DNA of 34,795 nt from Leptolyngbya sp. (GCA_003249105.1 QBLT01000018.1:1-34795), one strand, 5' to 3'. Shown: positions 1-9,668, numbered from the stretch's first letter. Made by a program: numbers and translations. Notes: a model not told the origin generated them from the sequence alone.

Positions 1-2036
1 CCCCCTTTCCCTCTAACTCCGCCATCGCCATACAATCGCTCAACTACCTCTGCCAGCTCCTCGCTTTGCTCAACCAGGGCAAACTTGCGCACGGTAGACC
101 AGTAGGGGAAATGGCAGTTGGCGCTGTCGATCAGGCTTTGGTAGAGGGCAGTAACGCGGGGCTGGTGCCACCAGTCGGGCTGGGTGAGGTCGAGGCCCCA
201 ACCCTCAACCTGGTGGCGCAGGGCATCGAGGTCAGGAACGATCACCATGGCGCAGAACTTGTGGTTGGCACCAACGGTAATGGCCTGGGCCACCAGGGGG
301 GAGGCCGTTAATTCTTGCTCTAGGGGACGGGGGGAGACGTATTTGCCGGTGCAGAGCTTGAACAGGGCTTTTTTGACCCCGGTGATGGTGAGAAAGCCGT
401 CGGCGTCGAGGATGCCGAAGTCACCGGTATGCAGCCAGCCCTCGGGGGTGAGGACGGCGACGGTGGCGACTGGGTCGCGGTAGTAGCCCTGCATGAGAAA
501 GGGCGCGCGCACCAAAACTTCTTGGTCGGGGGCGATCGCAACTTCGACGCCGGGGATGGGCAGGCCGACGGTGCCGGGGCGGTTATAGCCCTCGCGGGTG
601 TAGGTGAGCACGCCGCTGGTTTCGGTGAGGCCGTAGCCCTGGTAGACGGGCACCCCCGCCGCCGAGAAGAATTTCACCAGATGGCCAGAAAGGGCGGCAC
701 CGCCACAAATACAGGCTTTGAGCCGACCGCCAAACACCTCGCGCCATTTTGGGAAGACCAGCCGTTCGGCCAGCTGCAGTTGCAGACGGTAGAGCTTTTG
801 GGGCGGCTGAGCCGGGTTGAACCGAGCCGTGAGCTGGATGGCCCAGATCAACACCCGTCGGTCGAAGCGGCTGAGGTGGTGAGCGTGATCGAGAATGCGC
901 TCATGAATTTTCTCTAGCAGCCGGGGCACGGTAATTAAAAAGGTGGGCTTGACCCGACGCAGGTGCTTGATCAGGTGGTTAGGGTCTGAGAAATAAATGC
1001 TGTGGCCCCAGGCCAAGTGCCCATACAAAAACACCCGAGCAAAGATGTGGTTGAGGGGCAAGAACAGCAGGGCCACTTCGTCGGGGCCAGGTTGAAGGTT
1101 GGGATAGCTCGAAAACGAAGCCAGCACGTTGGCAGAAATGTTTTCGTGGCTGAGCATTACTCCCTTGGGGCGCTTGGTTTCGCTGGCAATGTAGATGATG
1201 GTGGCCAAATCGGCGGGGGCGATCGCATCCGCTAACGCCTGAACCGCCTGAGCTGACCACCGCTGGTTCCCCCAACGGCGCACTTCTGCCAGAGAGCACA
1301 CCCGCAACGCCTGGGGCATCGGCATCGGCGGACAGGGTTGCTGCGCCTGAGCCTCACACAACAAGTGAGGAATCTGCAAACAAGCATCAGGGGACGGGAT
1401 AGGCTGAGCATCTCCAGGGTTTGCCCCCCCACCTTCCCTATCGCCCCAACTCCCCAACTCCATCACTCCCCAATTAGCACCAGCCTGCCAATCGTCGGGC
1501 ACCTCGGCCACAATCACGGTTTTGAGGGTGGGCACCTCCCACAGGTAGGGGCGAATCTGGTCGAGGAGATCTAAGTTAGACACCACCAGCAGCGGCGCTT
1601 CGACCTCTTGCAAAATCAGCAGCATGTTTTCGATGGTCTGGGTGAGGTCGATGGGCACGTTGACAAACCCGGCCAGCAGGGTACCGAGGTCGGCGATCGC
1701 AAACCCCACATCGCTGTGCATGATCAGCGCGACGCGATCGCCCCGCTGCAACCCAAAAATTTCTAACCCCAGCGCCACCTCTTCCACCATCCGACGAAAG
1801 GCATCGGTAGAAAAGGATTGCCAGCTTCCCTTGCGCCACTGGTTAAGGGCGCGATCGTTGGCAACAGTTGAGCCATGGACACCATTGAGTAAAGACGGCA
1901 GGGTGCGGTGAAGCATGTCAGGGCTGGGGCTGGCAATTTCCGCCGGGATACTCGTTTCGAGCCGGCTTCCATTTTTGGCATGCCATAGGCTATGCGCTTC
2001 GCGAAACGCGAGATTGAAGAGAATTGGATTAGTCAT
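1..2036 (-). CDS. AMP-binding long-chain acyl-CoA ligase/synthetase family protein, C-terminus cut by the window edge
   Basis: Manual reverse-strand translation from ATG at 2036 (MTNPILFNLAFREAHSLWHAKNGSRLE...) stays open to position 1. Adenylate-forming motifs: IIYIASETKRPKGVMLSHENI, YQGYGLTETSG, GWLHTGDFGILDADGFLTITGVKKALFKLCTGKYVSP. Missing from the ORF track because it runs off the window. Confidence 0.9.
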   Translation of the reverse strand, partial: MTNPILFNLAFREAHSLWHAKNGSRLETSIPAEIASPSPDMLHRTLPSLLNGVHGSTVANDRALNQWRKGSWQSFSTDAFRRMVEEVALGLEIFGLQRGDRVALIMHSDVGFAIADLGTLLAGFVNVPIDLTQTIENMLLILQEVEAPLLVVSNLDLLDQIRPYLWEVPTLKTVIVAEVPDDWQAGANWGVMELGSWGDREGGGANPGDAQPIPSPDACLQIPHLLCEAQAQQPCPPMPMPQALRVCSLAEVRRWGNQRWSAQAVQALADAIAPADLATIIYIASETKRPKGVMLSHENISANVLASFSSYPNLQPGPDEVALLFLPLNHIFARVFLYGHLAWGHSIYFSDPNHLIKHLRRVKPTFLITVPRLLEKIHERILDHAHHLSRFDRRVLIWAIQLTARFNPAQPPQKLYRLQLQLAERLVFPKWREVFGGRLKACICGGAALSGHLVKFFSAAGVPVYQGYGLTETSGVLTYTREGYNRPGTVGLPIPGVEVAIAPDQEVLVRAPFLMQGYYRDPVATVAVLTPEGWLHTGDFGILDADGFLTITGVKKALFKLCTGKYVSPRPLEQELTASPLVAQAITVGANHKFCAMVIVPDLDALRHQVEGWGLDLTQPDWWHQPRVTALYQSLIDSANCHFPYWSTVRKFALVEQSEELAEVVERLYGDGGVRGKG

Positions 2037-3342
2037 AGCGGCTGGGAAGTGAGGGGATGTAGACCGAAAGCGGTGACCCGTTCGCGTTTGTGTGACTTGA
2101 TTAACTGAATTAAAAATGGGAAAAATTGCCAAACGTTTTCCTTCGCCAGCAGACGACGGAGGAACTAGAAGAATGGACAAACTATCGGTGACCTAACCCT
2201 AGGTAAGCCAACTGCCGTGTTTAATGGCTTTGAAGCGGGGGCGATAGCTAAAGGATTAGGCCTGATGCGTGGGGCATTTATCCCTTAGCCTATTTCCTGA
2301 TGTTTTGAAGTCGGCAATTGAAGTTTAAACTCTCCATACCTCAATCAATCCTTTCAGCATCGGTTTTAGTCGATTACCGGCAATATTTGATTGAAGCTGG
2401 CGCAGGAGATTTTATTATTTAATTGTCTTTGATCGTCTAACCCACGGCTCAAGGGAGCCATATTCTGTCAAAGGTGCCACAAAAAAGCCTGTTCACTCCT
2501 TTGAAGACATCCATTATTTCACTTAATTATAGCTTTCCAATATCTGCCCCACCCATAATTGAAATCTATCGCAAATAACTTTTGTAAAGATTGGACTGCC
2601 AGATGTTTTGAATCTGCGCAAATGCTTAGACCAGCTCTCAGATGCGTTGCCAAACCCTTTGGGATCACGAGGAAAGAATAGAAAAGTTCACTTTTCCACA
2701 CTACTCACTCAGTCTTTTGGATAGGTGATAAATAGAAACAGCCATCTCAAATTGAATGTCTCCAAGGCAAATTGCCTATACCGAAAGGAGTAAGCTGACA
2801 ACGTATGGTTTTTTGCTCCATTAAAATCTCATTTTGAGACCAGCTTGCCCAAATATCAGTCTTAAATCAAGACTTAAGGGACTTGCTTTTGAGAATTGCT
2901 GCTTCTGGATGTAGCGAAGAGAGAGGCTGAAGGCGTTGGGGTGCGATCGCGTCTACGCAAACACTTCCCCTGGCCTTAGCTAAACCGCATGGATCGATCC
3001 ACCTATTCTTGCCTTAAGACCCATTAATCTTATTGCCAGTCTTGCCAGAAAGCCCGAAGGACTAGTGGTGAGACAATGTACTCTTGATGATTCTTGTAGT
3101 GCCGCTGCGAGTCGAGCTGAGGCGTGTCGGCTACCCTTGTGTAATGACAAAGCGCACCTCCTGGAGCTTAGTCGCCCGATGCGAGACACCTCAATGGGGT
3201 TCGAAAAGGCCCAAAAATTTAGTCCAGATTTAGTCCTCTAAAAAAATCAGAACACCCACAGGCTTCTTTTTGCGAGGGTTTCGGGCGCTTGATTGTTTGC
3301 GTGATAGGCAACTATTCAAGCCCGCCGCTTCAGGGCTTCCGT

Positions 3343-3367
3343 TGTGATTTCTAGCATATTTTGTCCG
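3343..3367 (+). repeat. Left terminal inverted repeat of the Tn7-like element
   Basis: TGTGATTTCTAGCATATTTTGTCCG; 21/25 match to the reverse complement of 27465-27489. Confidence 0.7.
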
Positions 3368-3390
3368 TTCTGGACAAAATATGCTAGAAA
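3348..3390. repeat. Perfect 19-bp inverted repeat with 5-nt spacer, made of two head-to-head putative TnsB sites
   Basis: TTTCTAGCATATTTTGTCC-gttct-GGACAAAATATGCTAGAAA. A third copy, AGACAAAATATGCTAGACA, follows at 3399-3417. Confidence 0.85.
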
Positions 3391-3428
3391 AAGTACGCAG
3401 ACAAAATATGCTAGACAAAGTTCTGGCA

Positions 3429-4226
3429 TCACTGTTGAGGAAGCAAACTCTCTATTATATCCCCTGTGCTATAGCTAGAGGTCAGCACTCTCTCAAGGGT
3501 TGGAGGTCTATTTTGTTTGCCGGGTTCAAGCTTGTTCCACCGCGTAAGCAGATCGCCTATGGCGTCAGCTTTCCAAGCTTCGTCGAAGGTTGGGCCGTAA
3601 GGGCGCGTATTCTCTGTGTCGAACTCTATGCCGCACCTTCCACATTGACCAGGCTGAGACCAAAATCTGAGAACTGGTTGCCTAGAATTGCACCAGTAGC
3701 AAGATAACCGCAACCGCCGTTCATGGCGGCGGCACATACAGACATCGCGGAAGGACCAAATCAGTAAGTCATGTACTGGCTGACCCAAACTCCTTTGCTC
3801 CTGGTAACAAGCAGGACACCAAGCACGCTGTAAACGTAAGACCGAATCTTTTTTTACATATCCTTTCAGAGGAAGCGTCGTGAGCAAGTGGAGATCTTTT
3901 CGCTTGGTCAACTCCGCTAGCGCAGATACAGTTGCTTCGGTTTCCTTCGACATATCGAGCCACTTGCCGATATGCACATGGGCAGGAGTGACATTGTTTC
4001 TGACTACTGTATCTATTTTATAGACGCTCCTTTGAGAGCGTGTGTTCTTCCACTCAGAGCCAATTAAAGGATGGACAAAACGGTAAATTAGGACACATAT
4101 ATCAAGGCAGTGAGCTTCTGCCAGGCGCATGGCATAGCTTGCAAGACTTTCACAATATGGGGTTCCCAGGCCTTCTGGCTTCAAGGAGAAGAGCTTACTA
4201 GGCTCTGGAATATCAAGCTTCTGCAT
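3429..4226 (-). CDS. tniQ: TniQ family transposon targeting protein, short form (265 aa)
   Basis: N-terminal TniQ-like GTPYCESLASYAMRLAEAHCL; zinc-ribbon cysteines CPACYQEQ, CMCRRHERRLRLSCYWC, CGRCG; downstream of TnsC and TnsAB. Confidence 0.85.
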   Translation of the reverse strand: MQKLDIPEPSKLFSLKPEGLGTPYCESLASYAMRLAEAHCLDICVLIYRFVHPLIGSEWKNTRSQRSVYKIDTVVRNNVTPAHVHIGKWLDMSKETEATVSALAELTKRKDLHLLTTLPLKGYVKKDSVLRLQRAWCPACYQEQRSLGQPVHDLLIWSFRDVCMCRRHERRLRLSCYWCNSRQPVLRFWSQPGQCGRCGIEFDTENTRPYGPTFDEAWKADAIGDLLTRWNKLEPGKQNRPPTLERVLTSSYSTGDIIESLLPQQ

Positions 4227-4279
4227 CGTTGGATCTAGGTAAAGTCAACCCGTTACAGACTGGGGCTCAACAGAATGTT

Positions 4280-5419
4280 CTAGCTGGCATTTTTGTCATC
4301 ACCAACTTTCCGACGTTTGGGCTTGGGCTCTCCTACTCGCCGGGGTTTGGGGGACTTGGCGGCAGATGGTGCGCTGCTTCTCACCTCGGGTTTTAAGTCG
4401 ATGATTGGATCAAGCCCCAGTTCAATACGAAAAGCATCTCGTGAAATAGACGCTTCCAGAACTTGTTCCCCTTGACGAATCTCACGCTCCATAGTTGAGC
4501 AGGCATTGAGTGAGTAGGCGTATTTCTCTAGATCAGTCAAATTTATGGTTTTAGCGTTACTTTTGTTGTACAAAGTGCCTGCAAAGGTACGTAGCAGCCA
4601 ATCCTTCAGAATGCCAACGCATCCAAGACTTCTTTCGTAACAAAAATCCCAATTAGCTATAAGGTCTGGCTCTTCTTCTAGGGGTAAATGTCTTTGAAAA
4701 GTACAAATAATGTTTTTGAACACTTTTACGTCACTAGAAGACTTTGCTCGATAGCGAGGATAATGAATTTCTGTACTGCGACGACACAACTGACCACTAA
4801 GATTTCGTAAGTGAAGAAGCTCATAAGTGCCTACTAAGAGTATGGGAATTCCAGCCGAATTGGCAATAGACTTAATGCAATCTGCTTGCTCGTGTAAATG
4901 TCTCGCAGTAGAAACTCTGCCAAGATTTTGGGCCTCATCAACGTAAAAAAGTTTAGGTTGTCGATATTGCAAGTTTTTTTCGAGAAGCAGTCGTAATCTT
5001 GCCTTGGTAGCATGATGAACATTCATTCGAGCTAATAAATGATCATCACGATCTACAAGAGGGTCGTTTAATACCTCAAGTGCCCTCACATAGAAATCTT
5101 TCCAATTGAAATTACGCAGATCTGGTGTGGGAGCTTCAAAGCCAGCAAACAAGATCTTGCCTTTATTCTCTTCGTATTCTTTTATAAACTCACTAGTTAA
5201 CCTTTGAACTGTTCTTGACAGGAGAGTGGTTTTTCCTACGCCAGTCGGGCCAAAAAGGAAAGTAACTGCTGACCCGGCAGGCTCACTTAATGATGTCACC
5301 AGTCTTTCTGCTGCCTTGATTAAATTAGGATGTGCTACCGTGAAATCTTGAAAATACTTCACTTTATTCTCAATTGAATCTTTAATAAGATCTGGGGGGA
5401 AGCGATCTTGAATTGACAT
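4280..5419 (-). CDS. tnsC: TnsC/TniB-like AAA+ ATPase, transposition regulator
   Basis: Walker A FGPTGVGKTTLLS; Walker B KLFYVDEAQNLGR; gene context; end-to-start overlap with tnsAB at 5419. Confidence 0.88.
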   Translation of the reverse strand: MSIQDRFPPDLIKDSIENKVKYFQDFTVAHPNLIKAAERLVTSLSEPAGSAVTFLFGPTGVGKTTLLSRTVQRLTSEFIKEYEENKGKILFAGFEAPTPDLRNFNWKDFYVRALEVLNDPLVDRDDHLLARMNVHHATKARLRLLLEKNLQYRQPKLFYVDEAQNLGRVSTARHLHEQADCIKSIANSAGIPILLVGTYELLHLRNLSGQLCRRSTEIHYPRYRAKSSSDVKVFKNIICTFQRHLPLEEEPDLIANWDFCYERSLGCVGILKDWLLRTFAGTLYNKSNAKTINLTDLEKYAYSLNACSTMEREIRQGEQVLEASISRDAFRIELGLDPIIDLKPEVRSSAPSAAKSPKPRRVGEPKPKRRKVGDDKNAS

Positions 5420-8217
5420 TAGTATTCTCCATAGATTTCAAATTCTTCTTCGGCTTCATCTTCAAGGTATCGTTCTACCGTTGGCAAAATTTGGGAATGA
5501 TTTTGCTCTATGTCTGGCAGCACATAGAGGCGGACTTCCTCAGAATCATGAGGTTGAGTTTCTTGGGTGTCATGGGGTATAGGCAAAGTCTCTGAAAGAC
5601 CACCCTCAATCACCCGTAGCACAGTTTGATTGTCAAGCGCCTTGAGTCGTTGCTTCAGTAAGACTTCGTGTTTGTCTATATCTTTCAAGAACTGGGCAAG
5701 CTCTCTGTCCGAGATCTCTGTATTTTTTCCGATCTGCTTTTTTCGCTTTTTAACTTCCTCACTAGCTAATTGGACTTCTTTTTCTGTACGGCCATTTAAG
5801 ACGGAAAAGTAACCAGAAGTACATTTAACCCATTGATTTCTTGCGTACGCGTAAGCAATCCCGATATTGAAGGGATCGTACCTCACCTCAATTTTTTGCT
5901 TCTCCAACATGGGGTCTCGAAAAATATCGTTCCAATACCAAATGTTGAAAATTTTGATCCCTCTAGTGGGCTGAATTTTGCGTGTATCTGGCTTTGGGGC
6001 AGCTAGAGTAAGAATTTTGAAGTTCTCGTTATACTCAATGCGACGATGTTCACGCTGTCCACCGATCGCTAGACCGCTGGTATAGGCATCACAAGGGCTT
6101 TGATCCAGAGCTGGGTGCTTTTCTTGGTCGTATACTTCGTACAACCAGGTGCAAAGGAATTTGTAGAGGTCAGGCAAGTTCCACAGGGCATTTCGCTTAG
6201 GGTCAACGGTTTTAGTGGTTTGCCGATTTTTTCTTCCCTGAGTATTGCCCTGAAGGTTGTACAAAAACTCCTGGTTATTAGTGCCAAACATCCGTTCGAC
6301 CAAGGTGCCGAAGCGGGCAAAAGCAGGAGGGCGATATTTAAGGGTGATCTGGTAGAAAGCAGCTAGGTTATTGAAATAAATGCTGTGAAATTCTGAGCCA
6401 TTGTCTACGACTATGGTTTGGGGTAGACGCTTGAAACGACTTACGCAGATGCGCATAACCATCATGCAGGTGCGGTAGCTGGGCGACTCATAGGTCACGT
6501 AGGCTGCCAGAATGCGGCGACTGTAGGCGTCAATCATCAGTGTGAGCCAAGCTTGGTTAGCAAGTTCTTGGGGCTTACTCAGTTTGTCAACGCTGATGTT
6601 GCAAAGGCTCAGCGATTCCAAGGAGCTGAGTAGCTCAATATCCATTGGAGTGTGGTCGATATGGACAATCTCAAAGGGGCGGCTGCCGTGCTGTGGGGTG
6701 GTCCGAGTCAACTCCCAGTACATGAGCTCTTTTTGGATTGCGGCGCGTTTGCCCTGGCGCGATCGCGTTTGCTCTGCTCCAGATCGTCGCTTTACCGCGT
6801 TATAAAACGAAGCCCGGCACGGCAATACCCAGTCGGGGTGCTCTTCGGCAAAGTCAGCCTTAAACGTCTTGAAAACACTGTGGGCGTTCCGTTGCTTGAT
6901 AGTTTCGTAGTGCTTTTGGATGTAGGAATCCATATACGCCAGGACTTCGGCGCTAATCTTAGGGACTCGATTGCCCTGTAAGCGGCGGTTAGGGACAAGC
7001 CCTACAAGACCATTGCCGTATTTCCTCTCAGCTGCCCTATAGCGATCGCGCCATCGCTTGACCGTTCTTGTGGGGCATATAGGTGCAGATTCACCTAGGT
7101 AAGGTTGAATGGCCTGGTAACGCTCGTAGGCATCTTCCATTGCTTTAGGGCTGGCCTGACGCAGAAGGTCGTTGACGGCTGCTTGAAGTTCGTCATGGTG
7201 GCTTACCTGATCGACAGCGGTGATTTCTCCCCGGTCGATCAATGCATCGAGCTGTTCGTTATTGAGGGAGACCATCTGCCCATCAGCCTGCTGAAGCGAG
7301 GTTTTATTAGTTCCGGTATTGCTGATCTCCCAAACTTCACCATCCCAGTTGAGCCTGACGCCAATGGAGATCTGGATGCGCTGGAAACCATCAGGGGAGG
7401 TAGGGGCCTGAATCAGCTGGGCCTGAACGTAGGCCAAGGCGATCGTCTCATTTAGAAAGACTTTGACCGCGTGATGGTTAGAGAGCTTGCCGCTGTAGAG
7501 GTCAACGTAGATCTGCCGGGTGGCAATCAGGATGTAAATGTCGTCTGGGGTAGCCCCGGTATCGGCCCCCAGCAAATCAGCTAGGGAGAGCCCTCGGCGC
7601 TCTTCAACCAGGTTTTGCACAGCCGCCACAGTGGTCGGTTCAATGACTGGGCTGTCAAATCGCAGATAGTCGTCTAGCCAGGCTATGTTGTCCTGGAATT
7701 CCCATGAGACCTCGACATCTGACCAGACGCGGAAGGTTAGGCCAAAGCGGGCGGCGTACTCCTCCCCTGGTGGGCAGCGCCAGACGCCATCTTCGTCGCG
7801 ACAGTAACGGTTGGGTTGAGTCTGCGCCAGCTTCTCTAACTCGGCTTCCGGCTTGCACTCCTCCCAGCTAGCCCCATTGGCCCTAATTACAAAGAGATCA
7901 GGGGTGCTGACAACGCGACAAGGCCTCCCGCTCCTGGCTTTGTAGATGAGCTCCACGCCGCCATGGGGCTGGTCGTAGTATTCCAAAACTTCGTCATCAA
8001 ACTCTAGCTGGATGATGCGGGCTAGCTCAACTCGGTGCGACTCAAACTGAATCGTCACTCCCATCTTTTTGCTGGGGTAGCGGCCAGAAACGTTTTTGCG
8101 CCCACCCTGCACCGCTCGGGCAGGGGGATTATGGCGTATGGCATCAATACGCTGCTGGACCTCTGGGTTGAGCCCTTGTTGGTGGTACCAAATACGAAGA
8201 TCTGAGTCAGTCAGCAT
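5419..8217 (-). CDS. tnsAB: TnsA-TnsB fusion transposase (TnsA-like endonuclease plus DDE integrase core)
   Basis: N-terminus SKKMGVTIQFESHRVELARIIQLEFDDEVLEYYDQP...TPDLFV...WEECKPE fits the TnsA PD-(D/E)xK pattern. C-terminal DDE: EIVHIDHTPMD, TIVVDNGSEFHS, FGTLVERMFGT. Confidence 0.88.
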   Translation of the reverse strand: MLTDSDLRIWYHQQGLNPEVQQRIDAIRHNPPARAVQGGRKNVSGRYPSKKMGVTIQFESHRVELARIIQLEFDDEVLEYYDQPHGGVELIYKARSGRPCRVVSTPDLFVIRANGASWEECKPEAELEKLAQTQPNRYCRDEDGVWRCPPGEEYAARFGLTFRVWSDVEVSWEFQDNIAWLDDYLRFDSPVIEPTTVAAVQNLVEERRGLSLADLLGADTGATPDDIYILIATRQIYVDLYSGKLSNHHAVKVFLNETIALAYVQAQLIQAPTSPDGFQRIQISIGVRLNWDGEVWEISNTGTNKTSLQQADGQMVSLNNEQLDALIDRGEITAVDQVSHHDELQAAVNDLLRQASPKAMEDAYERYQAIQPYLGESAPICPTRTVKRWRDRYRAAERKYGNGLVGLVPNRRLQGNRVPKISAEVLAYMDSYIQKHYETIKQRNAHSVFKTFKADFAEEHPDWVLPCRASFYNAVKRRSGAEQTRSRQGKRAAIQKELMYWELTRTTPQHGSRPFEIVHIDHTPMDIELLSSLESLSLCNISVDKLSKPQELANQAWLTLMIDAYSRRILAAYVTYESPSYRTCMMVMRICVSRFKRLPQTIVVDNGSEFHSIYFNNLAAFYQITLKYRPPAFARFGTLVERMFGTNNQEFLYNLQGNTQGRKNRQTTKTVDPKRNALWNLPDLYKFLCTWLYEVYDQEKHPALDQSPCDAYTSGLAIGGQREHRRIEYNENFKILTLAAPKPDTRKIQPTRGIKIFNIWYWNDIFRDPMLEKQKIEVRYDPFNIGIAYAYARNQWVKCTSGYFSVLNGRTEKEVQLASEEVKKRKKQIGKNTEISDRELAQFLKDIDKHEVLLKQRLKALDNQTVLRVIEGGLSETLPIPHDTQETQPHDSEEVRLYVLPDIEQNHSQILPTVERYLEDEAEEEFEIYGEY

Positions 8218-8280
8218 TCAGCCAAGCTCAAATGCAATGCCCCACTACCATAGCAAACGCAGGGACGCTTTGCCACAAAT

Positions 8281-8360
8281 ACGCTAAAGCGCAAAAGGGC
8301 TAAATGGCTAAATGGCTAAAGTGCAAAAAAGCTAAATAGCTAAATGGCCAAAGCGCTTAA
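8281..8360. promoter_or_regulatory. Octamer-period tandem array (about 10 units, nnGCTAAA), candidate operator between tnsAB and the RHH gene
   Basis: Read in 8-mers: acgctaaa gcgcaaaa gggctaaa tggctaaa tggctaaa gtgcaaaa aagctaaa tagctaaa tggccaaa gcgcttaa. Confidence 0.75.
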
Positions 8361-8439
8361 CTCGAAGTTGACCTGAATTTCGCTAACACCCCGTCTTTAT
8401 CGCCTATCGGCGCTAAGCCTTATACTTGCCAAGGAAGGG

Positions 8440-8456
8440 TGTCGCATTATGCGACA
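8440..8456. promoter_or_regulatory. Near-perfect palindrome TGTCGCATTATGCGACA in the tnsAB/RHH intergenic region
   Basis: 8-bp arms around a single central base. Confidence 0.6.
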
Positions 8457-8585
8457 TGTACCAGGCTTAGGTGCTCGCACCGGGAACTGCTTATAGATCC
8501 ATGTAAAGTACAAAGTTTCCATGCGGGTTGATGGGGTCTCTGGGATCCCCTAGGTATTTTGGAGAGTAGACAAAGGTTCATTCCG

Positions 8586-8789
8586 ATGGGCAAACCGATT
8601 CGCGAAGTTAGGGGACGCATTCCTCAAGATCTCAAGATTGCTTTTGAGGTAGCCTGTGCACGCCTAGAGGTTAGCCAGGCCAATGCGCTTGAGGATGCTA
8701 TTAGAGAATGGCTACTAAATCGAAGCCTTCCCATTAGCGAGCAGCCCCTAGAAGTAGAGTCAGCTAAAAAAACTTCTTCGAGCCCTTAG
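8586..8789 (+). CDS. Small ribbon-helix-helix-like protein, candidate transposon regulator
   Basis: MGKPIREVRGRIPQDLKIAFEVACARLEVSQANALEDAIREWLLNRS resembles an RHH/Arc-type fold. ATG at 8586 chosen over the ORF-track start at 8559. Divergent from tnsAB. Confidence 0.55.
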   Translation: MGKPIREVRGRIPQDLKIAFEVACARLEVSQANALEDAIREWLLNRSLPISEQPLEVESAKKTSSSP

Positions 8790-8924
8790 ACTCATCCGTA
8801 TCTTCCTGAGTTTGTACATAACTCTCATGGCTCATGATCAATTGACAGCATTACCGTGAATCCCTTACGGGGCGCGGCTAAGCTGCATTGATTGCTCGGC
8901 GTTTAGAGAGGAAACAAGACAGAG

Positions 8925-9668
8925 TTATTTCAAAACTACGATGTTGCTATCTAGGCCCTGACGAGAGATTTCAAGTCGAGAGTTGTGGGATAGCTTACCC
9001 ACAGCGATTGGTTCGACGTTGAATGGGAAGAGGGTAGGGGCTTGAACAATAATGTTGAGCGGGCTAGAGCTAACATCGCTGGCTCGTAGTGATGCCTCTA
9101 TCAGCCATAGAGAAACTTGGCTGTCTGCTATGGGGTAAGGCGAGACAGGGTGATACACCCCTTTTTCTGGGGTGTCTTTGAGGACTTGCCAGTCAATGAA
9201 GGTTCGGAGTACACGCCGGGCAGCACGGGATACCGTCGAGCGTTCTCCTAGCTGCTCGTAGATGCGTCGATAGACTTGGGATGCGGCTACGGAACCCTGC
9301 AAATTGATCAGGCGACCCACAGTCTCAGCCATGAGCTGAAAAAAGGGATAGGCGACCATAGCCATGCCCCAATGAATCGGCAAATGCTGGTCAGAGGGTA
9401 GAGTCTGTAGGTGCCGCAAGCCTTCATCCCTAAGGGGTTCCAGATCAGATGGGACTGAAACCCAAATCCGCATCAGATTGTTGATCGCTTTGCGACGATT
9501 GGTTTGGGCTTTGGATGTTGTCCCCACAGAGAGGTGTTTCCGCAACAGCAGATCCAGCTCGCCTCGAATTTCTGCTTGAGGGGCGCTGTTGAGTTGAAGC
9601 TGGGCTGTTCGCTCTAGCCAATCAAGTTGGAGCCGCTGGCTTAATCCGACCGAGACAGGTTTGTTCAT
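8925..9668 (-). CDS. brxA: BrxA-like protein (DUF1819 type), BREX
   Basis: MNKPVSVGLSQRLQLDWLERTAQLQL...; last gene of the operon after pglZ; ATG overlaps the pglZ stop (ATGA). Confidence 0.75.
   Translation of the reverse strand: MNKPVSVGLSQRLQLDWLERTAQLQLNSAPQAEIRGELDLLLRKHLSVGTTSKAQTNRRKAINNLMRIWVSVPSDLEPLRDEGLRHLQTLPSDQHLPIHWGMAMVAYPFFQLMAETVGRLINLQGSVAASQVYRRIYEQLGERSTVSRAARRVLRTFIDWQVLKDTPEKGVYHPVSPYPIADSQVSLWLIEASLRASDVSSSPLNIIVQAPTLFPFNVEPIAVGKLSHNSRLEISRQGLDSNIVVLK

Noticed and set aside
2519-3189. Small ORFs 2519-2701 and 2980-3189, and an ATG-less plus-strand open frame near 2985-3240
   Set aside because: No recognisable domains or convincing starts; left as unassigned intergenic or decayed sequence.
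3190-3215. GGTTCGAAAAGG resembling a tRNA T-loop
   Set aside because: No surrounding cloverleaf arms could be built.
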